Shown: positions 16,832 to 25,703, counted from the first letter of the stretch. The stretch: DNA of 64,000 nt from Obscuribacter phosphatis_A (GCA_017303615.1 JAFLCK010000015.1:1-64000); one strand, 5' to 3'. Made by a program: numbers and translations. Notes: a model not told the origin generated them from the letters alone.

Positions 16832-19033
16832 ATGTCACGAGACAAGCGGGTCGAAAGTCTGAAAGTGCGGCGGAGCCAAGCCACGCCAGTTTCCCTTGCA
16901 CTATTGGTGCTCTCTGCACAAGGAGCGCTGGCCGACGATGCGGTCCAAAGCAAACCGGCCGTGCTGAGTGAAGTGGTCGTGTCGGACATGAGCATCGATC
17001 CCCTCGGTCTCGATCAAAAGCAGCGGACGGGTAGCCGCCTTGACTTGACGCCGAGAGAAACACCAGCCTCGGTGACCGTGATCGATCGCGAAGTCTTTGA
17101 ACAGCGTGGCGCGCAGAATACGCAGGAGATCCTGCGCGGTGTGCCGGGCATCACCTCCTCGGCGGCACCTGGTTCGCCGGGCGCGCTGTTCTACCGGGGC
17201 TTTTCCGGCGGCAGCGTCACCCAATTGTTCAACGGGATTACCGTTCAGTACGATGTGATTGCTGCACGCCCGGTCGATAGCTGGATATACGACCGGGTCG
17301 AAGCCGTCGGCGGGCCATCGTCGTTTCTCTATGGTGCTGGTGCGGTAGGCGGTTCGATCAACTACATCACCAAGCTGGCCAATCGTGACGGCAATCTGAC
17401 CGAGGCGAAGGCGCGCTATGGCAGCTACAACGACTCGCAACTGGCAGCAGGTACCAACCAGAAACTGGGCGAGAGCAACTACGTCCGCATCGACGTCAAC
17501 GGCACCAAGATTGACGGCTGGAGCGACGGTACCGAGCGCAAGGCGTGGCAGGCGGCCGCATCATGGCTGGCCGACCTGACACCGCAACTGAGCAGCACGG
17601 TGGCATTGGAATACCAGTACGAGAATGTGGACCAACCGTACTGGGGCACACCCGTGCTGCGTCCCTTCGTCGGCGAGATCGGCATCGACAATCGCACCCG
17701 CTTCAAGAACTACAACTCGCAGGATGGCCTCTACAAGCAGACCGTGAAATGGGGTCGGTGGATTCTGGACTATCGGGTGGACGACACGCTGCGGTTCCGC
17801 AACACCTTGTATCACTACGACGCCCTGCGCGACTACCAGAACGTCGAGACCTATACCTTCAATGCCAACAACAGCCGTGTGGTCCGCTCCAATGCGCTGC
17901 TGCAGCGCCACGACCAGGACCTCAATGGAAATCGGCTCGAGGCCAACTGGAACAGCGAGATCGGCGGCTTGCCGAGCAACTGGGTCGCGGGGCTGGACTA
18001 TAGCGTGAACAAGCAGACCCGTTATCCACTGTCGATTGCCGGGCCATTCGGATCGGTCAACCCAACCAATTTCGTCACGGAGCCCTTCTTCAGTCTTCCC
18101 GGCATGACGCAGACCTACAATCCGGATCGCACCAATCGGGTGCAGACGCTGGCGCTGTTTGCCGAGAACCGTACTTTCCTGACCCAGCAACTGTCGTTGC
18201 TTACCGCGCTGCGCTGGGACAACATCGATCTCGAAGTGACCAATCACCGCACGCCGACCGCGACCAATCCGGCGTACTTCGAACAACGCTACAAGCCCCT
18301 GACCGGTCGCGCTGGCTTGATCTACGATCTGACCCCGGCTGCCAATGTCTATGTGCAATACAGCACGGCAGCCGATCCGCCCGCCGGCATCCTGACCACG
18401 GCTTCATTTGCTCAGGTTCAGGATTTCGACCTGACGACCGGCCGGCAGGTTGAAGTTGGCAGCAAGCTCAGCTTTGACGAAGGCAGAGGGAGTGCCACCC
18501 TGGCGTTGTACGACATCACGCGCAAGAACCTGGCGATGGCCGACCCAAGCAGACCCGGCACCACGGTTCCTGTCGGCGAACAGTCTTCGCGCGGAATCGA
18601 GCTGGCGGCCACCTGGCTGATGACCAACAATTTTCGGATGAGCGGAAACTGGTCTCTGGTTCACGCCCAATTTGAGGAGTTCGTGGAAAACGTCGGTGGC
18701 GTTGCCGTTTCACGCGCAGGCAATCGTCCGACCAATATTCCGAAGCAGGTCGGCAACCTCTGGCTTGCCTATACGCCGATCCCCAGTCTTGAGCTGGGCG
18801 GGGACCTTCGTTACGTCTCATCGCGCTACGCCGACACAGCCAATACCGTCAGCGATGCGGACTACACGGTCCTCGGCGCCTATGCGACCTACACGATCGA
18901 CAAAAGGACCCGGTTGACCGCGCGCATCAAGAATCTGACTGACACGGTGTATGCCGAAAGCTTCTCGGGCAGCAGCATGGTGTACCTTGGCGCGCCGCGG
19001 ATGGTGGATGTTTCCATACAGACCGCGTTCTGA
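16832..19033 (+). CDS. TonB-dependent receptor, siderophore type
   Basis: 733 residues: signal region (SLALLVLSAQGALAD), TonB-box-like SEVVVSD, a plug domain (ETPASVTVIDREVFEQRG, ILRGVPGITSS, YRGFSGG) and a long beta-barrel ending in aromatic ...VSIQTAF with a terminal Phe. The layout matches FhuA/FpvA-like siderophore receptors of the outer membrane. The start at 16832 was chosen for the AAGGGGGT site just upstream and because the preceding in-frame 60 codons do not look like a leader. It heads a five-gene operon with its own TonB-ExbB-ExbD. The G+C content is visibly lower than in the flanking genes, suggesting transfer. Confidence 0.92.
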   Translation: MSRDKRVESLKVRRSQATPVSLALLVLSAQGALADDAVQSKPAVLSEVVVSDMSIDPLGLDQKQRTGSRLDLTPRETPASVTVIDREVFEQRGAQNTQEILRGVPGITSSAAPGSPGALFYRGFSGGSVTQLFNGITVQYDVIAARPVDSWIYDRVEAVGGPSSFLYGAGAVGGSINYITKLANRDGNLTEAKARYGSYNDSQLAAGTNQKLGESNYVRIDVNGTKIDGWSDGTERKAWQAAASWLADLTPQLSSTVALEYQYENVDQPYWGTPVLRPFVGEIGIDNRTRFKNYNSQDGLYKQTVKWGRWILDYRVDDTLRFRNTLYHYDALRDYQNVETYTFNANNSRVVRSNALLQRHDQDLNGNRLEANWNSEIGGLPSNWVAGLDYSVNKQTRYPLSIAGPFGSVNPTNFVTEPFFSLPGMTQTYNPDRTNRVQTLALFAENRTFLTQQLSLLTALRWDNIDLEVTNHRTPTATNPAYFEQRYKPLTGRAGLIYDLTPAANVYVQYSTAADPPAGILTTASFAQVQDFDLTTGRQVEVGSKLSFDEGRGSATLALYDITRKNLAMADPSRPGTTVPVGEQSSRGIELAATWLMTNNFRMSGNWSLVHAQFEEFVENVGGVAVSRAGNRPTNIPKQVGNLWLAYTPIPSLELGGDLRYVSSRYADTANTVSDADYTVLGAYATYTIDKRTRLTARIKNLTDTVYAESFSGSSMVYLGAPRMVDVSIQTAF

Positions 19034-19070
19034 TCCATCGCATGTTCGGAGAAGCCACAGTGGGCGCTGC

Positions 19071-20570
19071 GTGAACCTCAGGCGGGCGCTGTTTCTCACC
19101 CACCGCTGGGCGGGCATCGCACTCTGCGTGTTCATGGCGCTCTGGTTCGCTTCCGGCGTCGTGATGATGTACGTCGGCTATCCGAAGCTGAATCTGCAGG
19201 AGCGCATGCAGGGATTGCCGGCGCTGGATCCAGCGACCTGCTGCCTGCCCGTCGCGGCGGCGCTCGCCAGCGCGAGCGTCGGCGAAGTGCCGCAGGCGGT
19301 GCGGCTGACGTCGATTGGCGGCCGACCGCACTACGTGGTGCGCCTGGCCAGGAACCGTGAGCTGGCGATCGACGGTCACAGCGGCGAGCCGGTCACCGCG
19401 GTCGGAGCTGAACTCGCCCTGAGATCCGCTGCGGCTTTCGCGCCACATGCGCAGGCCCGCTATCGGGACAGCGTAGACGAGGATGCCTGGACACATTCGA
19501 AAGCGCTCGACCGCCATCGGCCGTTGCATCGGGTGGACGTCGCCGACGAGGCGCGCACCCTGCTTTACGTTTCCGGCCAGACCGGCGAAGTCGTTCGGGA
19601 TGCCAGTGCGACCGAGCGTCACTGGGGCTGGGTGGGCGCCTGGTTGCACTGGCTGTACGTCTTTCGTGGCGGTGTCGTCGACCGCTGGTGGACGGAAATC
19701 ATCATCTGCACATCACTCGCCGGCGCCGTGCTCGGCTTCACCGGGCTGGTCTCGGGCGTCCTGCGCTGGCGCCGCCACCCTTATCCGCACGGCAGCCGCA
19801 GCCCCTACCGGGCCTGGTTGATGCGCTGGCATCACTGGCTTGGACTTGGCTTTGGTCTATTGCTGTTGAGCTGGGTCGTCAGCGGCCTGCTTTCGGTGAA
19901 TCCGTGGAAAGTGTTTGACTCGCAGGCGCGCCGACCACAGGTGCCGTCACTCGTGCTGACTGCGGGCAACACCGCGGACGAAACACAGCGCTCACTGCGC
20001 TGCTTTGCTTCGGCCGGCCTTCGGGTGCGCGAAATGGAGTGGCTGAGCCTGGGCGGCGAGCGCTATGTTCTCGGCCGCGAGGGCGCGGAGAGCACCCGCC
20101 TGCTGCGCGCAGACGGTGATTGCCTGCCGTTTGCTGCGCATGACCTGGACGCGTTGCGTGCGGTCGGAGAACGGATGCTGCCGAATTCCCAGGTTGGTCG
20201 CAGCCGGGTGCAGACAGCCTACGACTGGCACTACTATGATCGGGCGCCAAGTACGATGACCGGTCATGTCGTCCGCCCGCTGCCGGTGCTGGTACTCGAA
20301 TTCGACGACCCGGCGGAGAGCTGGTTATACCTCGACCCAAGAACGGGAGGCGTCGTGCAGGTTCTTGACAGCCACTTGCGGGTCAAGCGCTGGCTCTTTG
20401 CTCTGCTGCACAGTTGGGACTGGAAGCCTCTGCTTGACAACCGGCCTCTATGGGATGTCCTGCTCATCCTGGGCAGTGCCGGAGGGTTGCTGATCAGTCT
20501 GAGCGGCGCCGTTCTGGGTTGGCGGCGGCTGGGCCGTGGGCGGGCATCACCGCCGAAGTCGACGGCGTGA
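19071..20570 (+). CDS. PepSY-domain membrane protein, probable siderophore-linked reductase
   Basis: 499 residues from a GTG start (VNLRRALFLTHRWAGIALCV). A first helix with THRWAG, then a periplasmic PepSY region, a central helix with HWGWVGAWLHWLYVFRG, MRWHHWLGLGFGLLLLSW, and a last helix near the end. The paired His residues in the helices (HRW, HW, RWHHW) suggest haem or metal binding, as in PiuB/FsrB-like PepSY-TM reductases that free iron from siderophores. It lies 37 bases after the receptor, and its stop overlaps the tonB start (TGATG). Confidence 0.8.
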   Translation: MNLRRALFLTHRWAGIALCVFMALWFASGVVMMYVGYPKLNLQERMQGLPALDPATCCLPVAAALASASVGEVPQAVRLTSIGGRPHYVVRLARNRELAIDGHSGEPVTAVGAELALRSAAAFAPHAQARYRDSVDEDAWTHSKALDRHRPLHRVDVADEARTLLYVSGQTGEVVRDASATERHWGWVGAWLHWLYVFRGGVVDRWWTEIIICTSLAGAVLGFTGLVSGVLRWRRHPYPHGSRSPYRAWLMRWHHWLGLGFGLLLLSWVVSGLLSVNPWKVFDSQARRPQVPSLVLTAGNTADETQRSLRCFASAGLRVREMEWLSLGGERYVLGREGAESTRLLRADGDCLPFAAHDLDALRAVGERMLPNSQVGRSRVQTAYDWHYYDRAPSTMTGHVVRPLPVLVLEFDDPAESWLYLDPRTGGVVQVLDSHLRVKRWLFALLHSWDWKPLLDNRPLWDVLLILGSAGGLLISLSGAVLGWRRLGRGRASPPKSTA

Positions 20571-21205
20571 TGGCGTTGCGCTTCGCGCCTCAATCCATGG
20601 TCGGGCTGGCTGTCGTTGTCGCCCTGCACGCCGCTATGCTCTACGCGTTGTGGGGTCATCGGCTCATTGTGCCGTCGCCCGAGGCACGCACGCTTTTCGT
20701 GAATTTCATCGCCCCGCAGGCCCCGCAAAGGGCTATTGAGCCGCAACGCCCGCGACCACCCTCGCCAAGACCGGTCGAAAGGCCACGCGCCCGGCAGTTG
20801 GTGGCGCAAGCGCCGGTTCACAGGACAACCGACCATGTTGCTCAGCCACCGCTTGCTGACCCAGGCCCCGAGCACTCAGTCCAGGCGCTCCCCATGCCGT
20901 TGCCCGCCGGCCCGGTCGCTCTGTCCTCTGAACTTGCCGTGGCCTGCCCGGAGCGCCCAGCACCCATGTATCCGCCACATTCCCGTCGCCTCGGTGAAAC
21001 CGGGCAGGTGCTATTGCGGGTCGAGCTGAGCGAAGCCGGAAGAGTGGCATTGGCAACGGTTGAACGCAGCAGTGGCCATGCACGCCTTGATGAGGCCGCG
21101 CTCGCTGCAGTGCGCAACTGGCGATGCATTCCGGCACGGCGCAACGGGCAGCCGGCGCGTGCAGTTGCGGTGCAACCCTTCAGATTTGTCCTGCACGGGA
21201 GCTGA
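20570..21205 (+). CDS. tonB: TonB-like energy transducer
   Basis: 211 residues: one N-terminal membrane helix (SMVGLAVVVALHAAMLYALW), a Pro/Arg-rich spacer (RPRPPSPRPVERPRAR), and a C-terminal TonB domain (YPPHSRRLGETGQVLLRVEL through NWRCIPARRNGQPA and the closing VQPFRFVL strand). It should carry proton-motive energy from ExbBD to the receptor encoded first in the operon. The ATG shares its A with the TGA of the upstream gene; a GTG three bases earlier is an alternative. Its location in the receptor operon suggests a dedicated TonB. Confidence 0.9.
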   Translation: MALRFAPQSMVGLAVVVALHAAMLYALWGHRLIVPSPEARTLFVNFIAPQAPQRAIEPQRPRPPSPRPVERPRARQLVAQAPVHRTTDHVAQPPLADPGPEHSVQALPMPLPAGPVALSSELAVACPERPAPMYPPHSRRLGETGQVLLRVELSEAGRVALATVERSSGHARLDEAALAAVRNWRCIPARRNGQPARAVAVQPFRFVLHGS

Positions 21206-21208
21206 TCC

Positions 21209-21931
21209 ATGGAACCTACAGCCGTCAACACCCTGGGCTTTGCCCATTTTCTTGGTCAAACCGATGCTGTGGGGAAGGCGGTGCTGGTCACACTCGTGCT
21301 TCTGTCGATTGCCAGTTGGTATCTCATCGTGACCCGATCCCTGGCGAATCTCATCGCCCGGCGCAAGGCGGAGGCCTTTCTCGAGCGCTTCTGGCGGGCT
21401 TCGTCGTTGTCCGAAGTCGAGGCGCTGCTGGGTTCGCGTGTTGCCGACAATGCCTTCGCCAATCTGGCGGAGAAATCGCTGGCAACCCTGACGGACAGCG
21501 GAAAATGCGGTCTCGCTGTCGCCGGCGGGATGGCCGAGTACTTGACCCGCACGCTGAACAACGAAGTGGACAGGGAGGCGGCTGTGGCGGAATATGGACT
21601 GACCGTCCTTGCCTCCGCCGGTTCTGCTGCGCCCTACATCGGCCTGTTCGGCACGGTCTGGGGGATATACCATGCGCTGGTGCAGATCGGTCTTTCAGGC
21701 CAGGGGACCTTGGACAAGGTGGCTGGGCCAGTGGGCGAGGCGCTCATCATGACGGCGCTGGGACTGGCAGTGGCCATTCCGGCTGTCCTCGCCTACAACG
21801 CCTTCAACCGGCGTAACCGGGTGTGGCTGGCGCACCTGGAGTCGTTTGCACACGACCTCTACGTGCTGCTGACGGTGAAGGGCAGCAGTGGCGGGGGAGG
21901 CGCGGTCCCTGTTGCGATGGGGTGTGGCTGA
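21209..21931 (+). CDS. exbB: ExbB/TolQ-type proton channel subunit
   Basis: 240 residues with three membrane helices. Helix 1 is KAVLVTLVLLSIASWYLIVT; the region around residues 130-190 (GLTVLASAGSAAPYIGLFGT VWGIY in two parts) carries the conserved MotA/TolQ/ExbB core, and the EALIMTALGLAVAIPAVLAYN helix completes the channel. It forms the pentameric inner-membrane motor with ExbD. Three bases separate it from both tonB and exbD, so the genes are co-translated. No truncation is visible. Confidence 0.93.
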   Translation: MEPTAVNTLGFAHFLGQTDAVGKAVLVTLVLLSIASWYLIVTRSLANLIARRKAEAFLERFWRASSLSEVEALLGSRVADNAFANLAEKSLATLTDSGKCGLAVAGGMAEYLTRTLNNEVDREAAVAEYGLTVLASAGSAAPYIGLFGTVWGIYHALVQIGLSGQGTLDKVAGPVGEALIMTALGLAVAIPAVLAYNAFNRRNRVWLAHLESFAHDLYVLLTVKGSSGGGGAVPVAMGCG

Positions 21932-21934
21932 AGC

Positions 21935-22351
21935 ATGGCCCAGGGAAGCTTCCACCGCTATCGTCGCAATATGCCGGTGGCGGACATGAACGTCGTGCCG
22001 CTGGTAGACGTGATGCTGGTACTGCTGGTGATCTTCATCGTCACCGCGCCGTTGCTGACCCACTCGGTGAAGATCGACCTGCCCAAGGCATCGAGCAGCG
22101 TGAACGTCACCAAGCCCGAGCATATCGAGCTTGGAATTCGTGAGAACGGCGAGGTGTTCTGGAACGGCGAGGTGGTGACCGTGGATCTGCTGGGGCCACG
22201 CTTCGCTGCCGAGGCTGTTCGAGAGCCGCAGCCGGAACTGCATATCCGGGCGGACCGCCATCTGCACTACGAAAAGGTGGCGCAGGTGATGGCGCTGGCG
22301 GCGAAGGGTGGGCTGCTCAGGATCGGCTTTGTTTCGCATCCGGCGGAGTAG
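21935..22351 (+). CDS. exbD: ExbD/TolR-type motor subunit
   Basis: 138 residues. The single helix (NVVPLVDVMLVLLVIFIVTA) carries the essential Asp in PLVDVML, and the periplasmic part contains VTKPEHIELGIRENGEVFWN and the ELHIRADRHLHYEKV motif of the ExbD/TolR dimer domain. With ExbB it converts proton flow into motion passed to TonB. It ends the operon; no perfect hairpin terminator was seen in the 100 bases after the stop. Confidence 0.93.
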   Translation: MAQGSFHRYRRNMPVADMNVVPLVDVMLVLLVIFIVTAPLLTHSVKIDLPKASSSVNVTKPEHIELGIRENGEVFWNGEVVTVDLLGPRFAAEAVREPQPELHIRADRHLHYEKVAQVMALAAKGGLLRIGFVSHPAE

Positions 22352-22716
22352 CCGGCCGGCAGCCGCCGCAAACTGAAAAGCATCGAGCCGGTCAGAGCTG
22401 CCCCTACTCGAGTACGAAATTTGCCAGGCAGGATTTGGCTACCGATGTACGCAGGGCTGATACGGTTCCCGGCAAGGGCCAGTTGCTGACCGTTGACCGA
22501 CCGGTGCTCGGCGAGCTCGAGTTGGCCGACTTGCCCAGGCTTCGGCTCGGCCGGCGGCACACCGCGTGCCGAGGAATCCGCCGCACCGCCGGCAAGGCTT
22601 GGCGGCTTGGCCGGGCGGCCCCGCCGGCCGGCGTTTTCGGTTAGCATCGCCGCTGCACCGCATCGACCGCCCCGACCACCCAAACTGCCCACCCCGCACC
22701 TGCCGGCACCCGAGCC
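22352..22716. promoter_or_regulatory. Intergenic leader of the STAND/FGE gene, with a repeated block
   Basis: 365 bases with no credible gene. The last part (22621-22648, containing GTTTTCGGTTAGCATC) recurs at 25523-25550 in front of the second, truncated copy of the downstream gene. It lies 96 bases before the ATG here and 77 bases before it there. The conservation suggests a shared promoter or leader, with the AT-rich TTTTCGGTTAGCAT being the only non-GC-rich part. The exact promoter was not resolved. Confidence 0.5.
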
Positions 22717-25200
22717 ATGGACGACTTCCTGCCGCGTGCAGCGCGACTGCTGCAACCCCATCTCGGCGAGGAGCGCCGCGGCGCCAGGCTCGCGCTCGCC
22801 TTCCACGGCAGCAACCGGGCGATCCTGGACGGCATTTCGCAGCGCGGCAGCAGCAGCGACTTCACGGTGCGTTGCGTCAGTCGGCTGCTTGACCGCGGCT
22901 GCGTCGGCTCGCGGCACGCGCTATCGCTGCTGCTCGAAGTCGTTCGCGGCGAGGCCGGTGACGAGCTGCAGGCGAGTTTCCAGACGCTGATCGGCGAACT
23001 CGACGCGGGCTGCGTCCGCGAGCCGGACGCCGACTGTCCGTACCGCGACCTGCGCGCCTTTCGCGAGGAGGACGAGCCACTGTTCTTCGGCCGCGACGCC
23101 TGCACGCACGAACTCGTCACCGCCGTCGACCGCTGCCCGCTGGTCGCCGTCGTCGGCGCGTCGGGCAGCGGCAAGTCGTCGGTCGTGCAGGCCGGGCTGA
23201 TCCCGCTGTTGCGCCGCCGCGGCGGCTGGGCGGTGGCGATCGTGCGACCGGGCCCGGAGCCCTGGCGCAGTCTTGCCGGCTGCCTGCTCGAGCAGATCGA
23301 AGGCGAGCCGGCCGCCGACCAGCGCGTGCAGCGGCAGCGGGCGATCGGCGAACTCGCCGGCGAACTGGCGCGCGGCGTCGCCGGCGGTGCCCGCGTCGGC
23401 CTGACGCACCTGGTCGACAGCCTGCTCGCCGTCCACCCGGGTAGCCGCCACCTGCTGTTGCTCGTCGACCAGTGGGAGGAACTCTACACCTACCGCGAGA
23501 CCGACGCTGCCACTGCCGCCGCTTTCGCCGACCGCCTCATCGAAGCGCGCGCGCGCGCGCCGCTGCGCATCGTGCTGACGCTGCGCGCCGACTTTACCGG
23601 TCGCGCGATCGACCACCGGCCGTTGCGCGACCACCTGCAGCAGGCGACCGTCTTCCTCGGCGGCATGAACCGCGACGAGCGCGAGCGAGCGATCCGTGGC
23701 CCGGCGGAGACGGCCGGGCTGCGCTTCGAGCCGGGTCTCGTCGCCCGCCTCCTCGACGAGGTCGGTGACGAACCGGGCAACCTGCCGCTGCTCGAGTTCT
23801 GCCTGACCCAACTGCATGCGCGCCGCCAGGATGGCGCGCTCTGCCAGGCCGGCTTCCAGGCGATCGGCGGCGTCCGCGGCGCAATCGTCAGGCGCGCCGA
23901 CGAGGTCATCGACGAACTGGCGGTGCGCGCGCCCGGCAGCGAAGCGATCGCGCGCGACGTCTTCCTGCAGCTCGTCCAGCTCGGCGACGGCAGCGACGAC
24001 ACCCGCCGGCGCGCGTCGCTCGGCGATTTCGCCGACGCTTCCCGCGCGCTGATCGGCGAGCTGGCGAGCGCGCGCCTGCTGGTCACCGGCCGCGATGCCG
24101 GCAGCGGCCAGGAAACCGTCGAGGTCGCGCACGAAGCGCTGATCCGCAACTGGCCGCGGCTGCGCGACTGGCTGCAGCAGGACCGCGACGACCTGCATCA
24201 GCGGCGCGAGATCGGGCGTGCGACGGCGGCCTGGAGGGCGCACGGCGACAGCCACCGCTGGTCGGACGAGCGCGTCATGCTCGAGACCGCTCCGATGCTG
24301 CAGCGGCTGGCGCCGCGCTTCGCGCTGAGCGCGAGCGAGCGGCGATTCCTCGGGCCGCTGGCGGTCGACGAGATGTTGGCGCTGCTCGACGATCCGGCAA
24401 CGTCGCACCCGCGGCGCGCGACGATCGGCGACCGCCTGGCGCTGCTTCCCGGCGGCGATCCGCGCCCCGGCGTCGGCCTGCGCCCCGACGGGCTGCCGGA
24501 CATCGTCTGGCACGAGATACCCGGCGGCGAGGTCGAAGTCGAGGTCGCGGCGTCCGGATTGCTGCGCCGCTGGCGCGGTCGCCCGCGCTTCGCCGCCGAG
24601 CCGTTTCGCATCGCGCGCCATCCGGTGACCGTGGCGCAGTGGCGGGTGTTTCTTGCGGCGGCGGATGGCTATGAAGCGCTGGTACGCCGCGTGCGCGGCT
24701 GGGAAGCCGCTCGCCAGCGGGGTCGCGACAACCAGCCGGCGGTCGACGTGACCTGGTACGAAGCGATGGCGTACTGCCAGTGGCTCGGCGCTGCGCTCGG
24801 CCACGCGGTCCGGCTGCCGACCGAGTGGGAGTGGCAGCTCGCGGCGAGTGGCGGTGATCCGCTCCGCGAGTACCCATGGGGTGACTGGCACGACGGTCGG
24901 GCGAACACGTCCGAGAGCGAACTCGGCCGGATGACGGCTGTCGGCGTCTATCCGCCGGGGGCTTCGGAGCAGGGCGTATGCGATCTTGCCGGCAACGTTT
25001 GGCAGTGGTGCCTCAACGAATTCGACAAGCCAGGAGACGTCACGACCGGTGGCGACGCCCGGCGCGTGGTGCGCGGCGGCTCCTGGGACGACGGCCGCGA
25101 CGTCGCGCGCTGCGCCGCCCGCCTCGACCACGACCCGGGCTACCGCGTCAACGACCTGGGGTTGCGGTTGGTGTGTGTCTCCCCCATCCTGAAGCGCTGA
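22717..25200 (+). CDS. STAND NTPase fused to FGE/C-type-lectin-like domain
   Basis: 827 residues, no signal peptide. Residues 1-100 are a helical, Leu/Arg-rich region, probably an effector-associated adaptor. YRDLRAFREEDEPLFFGRD (109-127) is the entry motif of nSTAND1 ATPases, with Walker A GASGSGKSS (147-155) and Walker B LLLLVDQWEELY (246-257). The C-terminal 240 residues are an FGE-sulfatase fold (FRIARHPVTVAQW, RLPTEWEWQLAASGG, GNVWQWCLNEF, RGGSW). The Cys pair of true formylglycine enzymes is missing, so this part should bind and not catalyse. STAND-FGE fusions are known from proposed conflict systems. The 3' end (25087-25155) resembles a retroelement-diversified variable region. Confidence 0.85.
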   Translation: MDDFLPRAARLLQPHLGEERRGARLALAFHGSNRAILDGISQRGSSSDFTVRCVSRLLDRGCVGSRHALSLLLEVVRGEAGDELQASFQTLIGELDAGCVREPDADCPYRDLRAFREEDEPLFFGRDACTHELVTAVDRCPLVAVVGASGSGKSSVVQAGLIPLLRRRGGWAVAIVRPGPEPWRSLAGCLLEQIEGEPAADQRVQRQRAIGELAGELARGVAGGARVGLTHLVDSLLAVHPGSRHLLLLVDQWEELYTYRETDAATAAAFADRLIEARARAPLRIVLTLRADFTGRAIDHRPLRDHLQQATVFLGGMNRDERERAIRGPAETAGLRFEPGLVARLLDEVGDEPGNLPLLEFCLTQLHARRQDGALCQAGFQAIGGVRGAIVRRADEVIDELAVRAPGSEAIARDVFLQLVQLGDGSDDTRRRASLGDFADASRALIGELASARLLVTGRDAGSGQETVEVAHEALIRNWPRLRDWLQQDRDDLHQRREIGRATAAWRAHGDSHRWSDERVMLETAPMLQRLAPRFALSASERRFLGPLAVDEMLALLDDPATSHPRRATIGDRLALLPGGDPRPGVGLRPDGLPDIVWHEIPGGEVEVEVAASGLLRRWRGRPRFAAEPFRIARHPVTVAQWRVFLAAADGYEALVRRVRGWEAARQRGRDNQPAVDVTWYEAMAYCQWLGAALGHAVRLPTEWEWQLAASGGDPLREYPWGDWHDGRANTSESELGRMTAVGVYPPGASEQGVCDLAGNVWQWCLNEFDKPGDVTTGGDARRVVRGGSWDDGRDVARCAARLDHDPGYRVNDLGLRLVCVSPILKR

Positions 25201-25245
25201 CCACTGGATCTCTGATCTCTGTCATCTCTGCTGCACTGGTACTCT

Positions 25246-25289
25246 AAAACGCCGCTGCGCGGCGTTTTGCGGGGCGCGCAGCGCCCCGC
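25246..25289. terminator. Two adjacent perfect hairpins
   Basis: Stem 1 is AAAACGCCGC / GCGGCGTTTT (25246-25255 and 25259-25268) with loop TGC. Stem 2 is GCGGGGCGC / GCGCCCCGC (25269-25277 and 25281-25289) with loop GCA. Both stems are perfect and directly adjacent, starting 45 bases after the STAND/FGE stop. The first could work as a bidirectional terminator (A run before, T run after). Hairpins just downstream of a variable region are also used in target recognition by diversity-generating retroelements, so both roles are possible. Confidence 0.75.
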
Positions 25290-25599
25290 GCGCGCGAAGC
25301 CCTCCGTCGCGGGTTCGTCGCGGCGGCTTGCCGGCGCTCATCGAAGCGCTCGTCGACCCGCGCGGCATCGACCAGCGGGACGGAGTGGGTCGCGGGTGGA
25401 TCGGAAACGAGCGGCGCAAGCTGCCCTGGCAGCCCGCGCTGGCCTCACCGCCCGCGCACGGCGCCAGCCGGAAACGGCGTAGCGCCGGCCAATGGGGCTG
25501 CTGGCTGTCCGGCATCCCCCTCCCGCCGGCCGCCGTTTTCGGTTAGCATCTCCGCAGCGTCTCGGTGACCGCCCCGACACCTACCAGCCACAGCGACCC
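25290..25599. other. Spacer before the second STAND/FGE copy, with the repeated leader
   Basis: 310 bases. A plus-strand frame (from about 25328) is open but matches nothing I know and lacks a ribosome site. The block at 25523-25550 repeats 22621-22648 upstream of the first copy, so the leader is conserved while the rest of the spacer differs. It might hold remnants of an earlier gene. Confidence 0.4.
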
Positions 25600-25703
25600 A
25601 TGGACGACTTCCTGCCGCGTGCAGCGCGACTGCTGCAACCCCATCTCGGCGAGGAGCACCGCGCCGCCCTGCTGGCGCTCGCCTTCCACGGCAGCAAGCG
25701 GGA
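25600..25703 (+). CDS. Second STAND/FGE paralogue, N-terminal fragment only
   Basis: The first 19 codons (MDDFLPRAARLLQPHLGEE) match the gene at 22717 at every base, and the next 15 are similar (LALAFHGSK against LALAFHGSN). After the codons for GSKR the sequence switches to the low-GC DNA of the other organism, so the rest of the gene is missing from the window. It shows that the original chromosome carried at least two tandem copies sharing an N-terminal adaptor and a leader block. Confidence 0.75.

Noticed and set aside
22921..25131. A 736-codon minus-strand frame opposite the STAND/FGE gene
   Set aside because: Composition follows the codon pattern of the plus-strand gene, whose Walker and FGE motifs are clear; the minus frame has no domain.
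25328..25546. Small gene between the two STAND/FGE copies
   Set aside because: Open frame with no ribosome site, no recognised domain, and it runs into the repeated leader.
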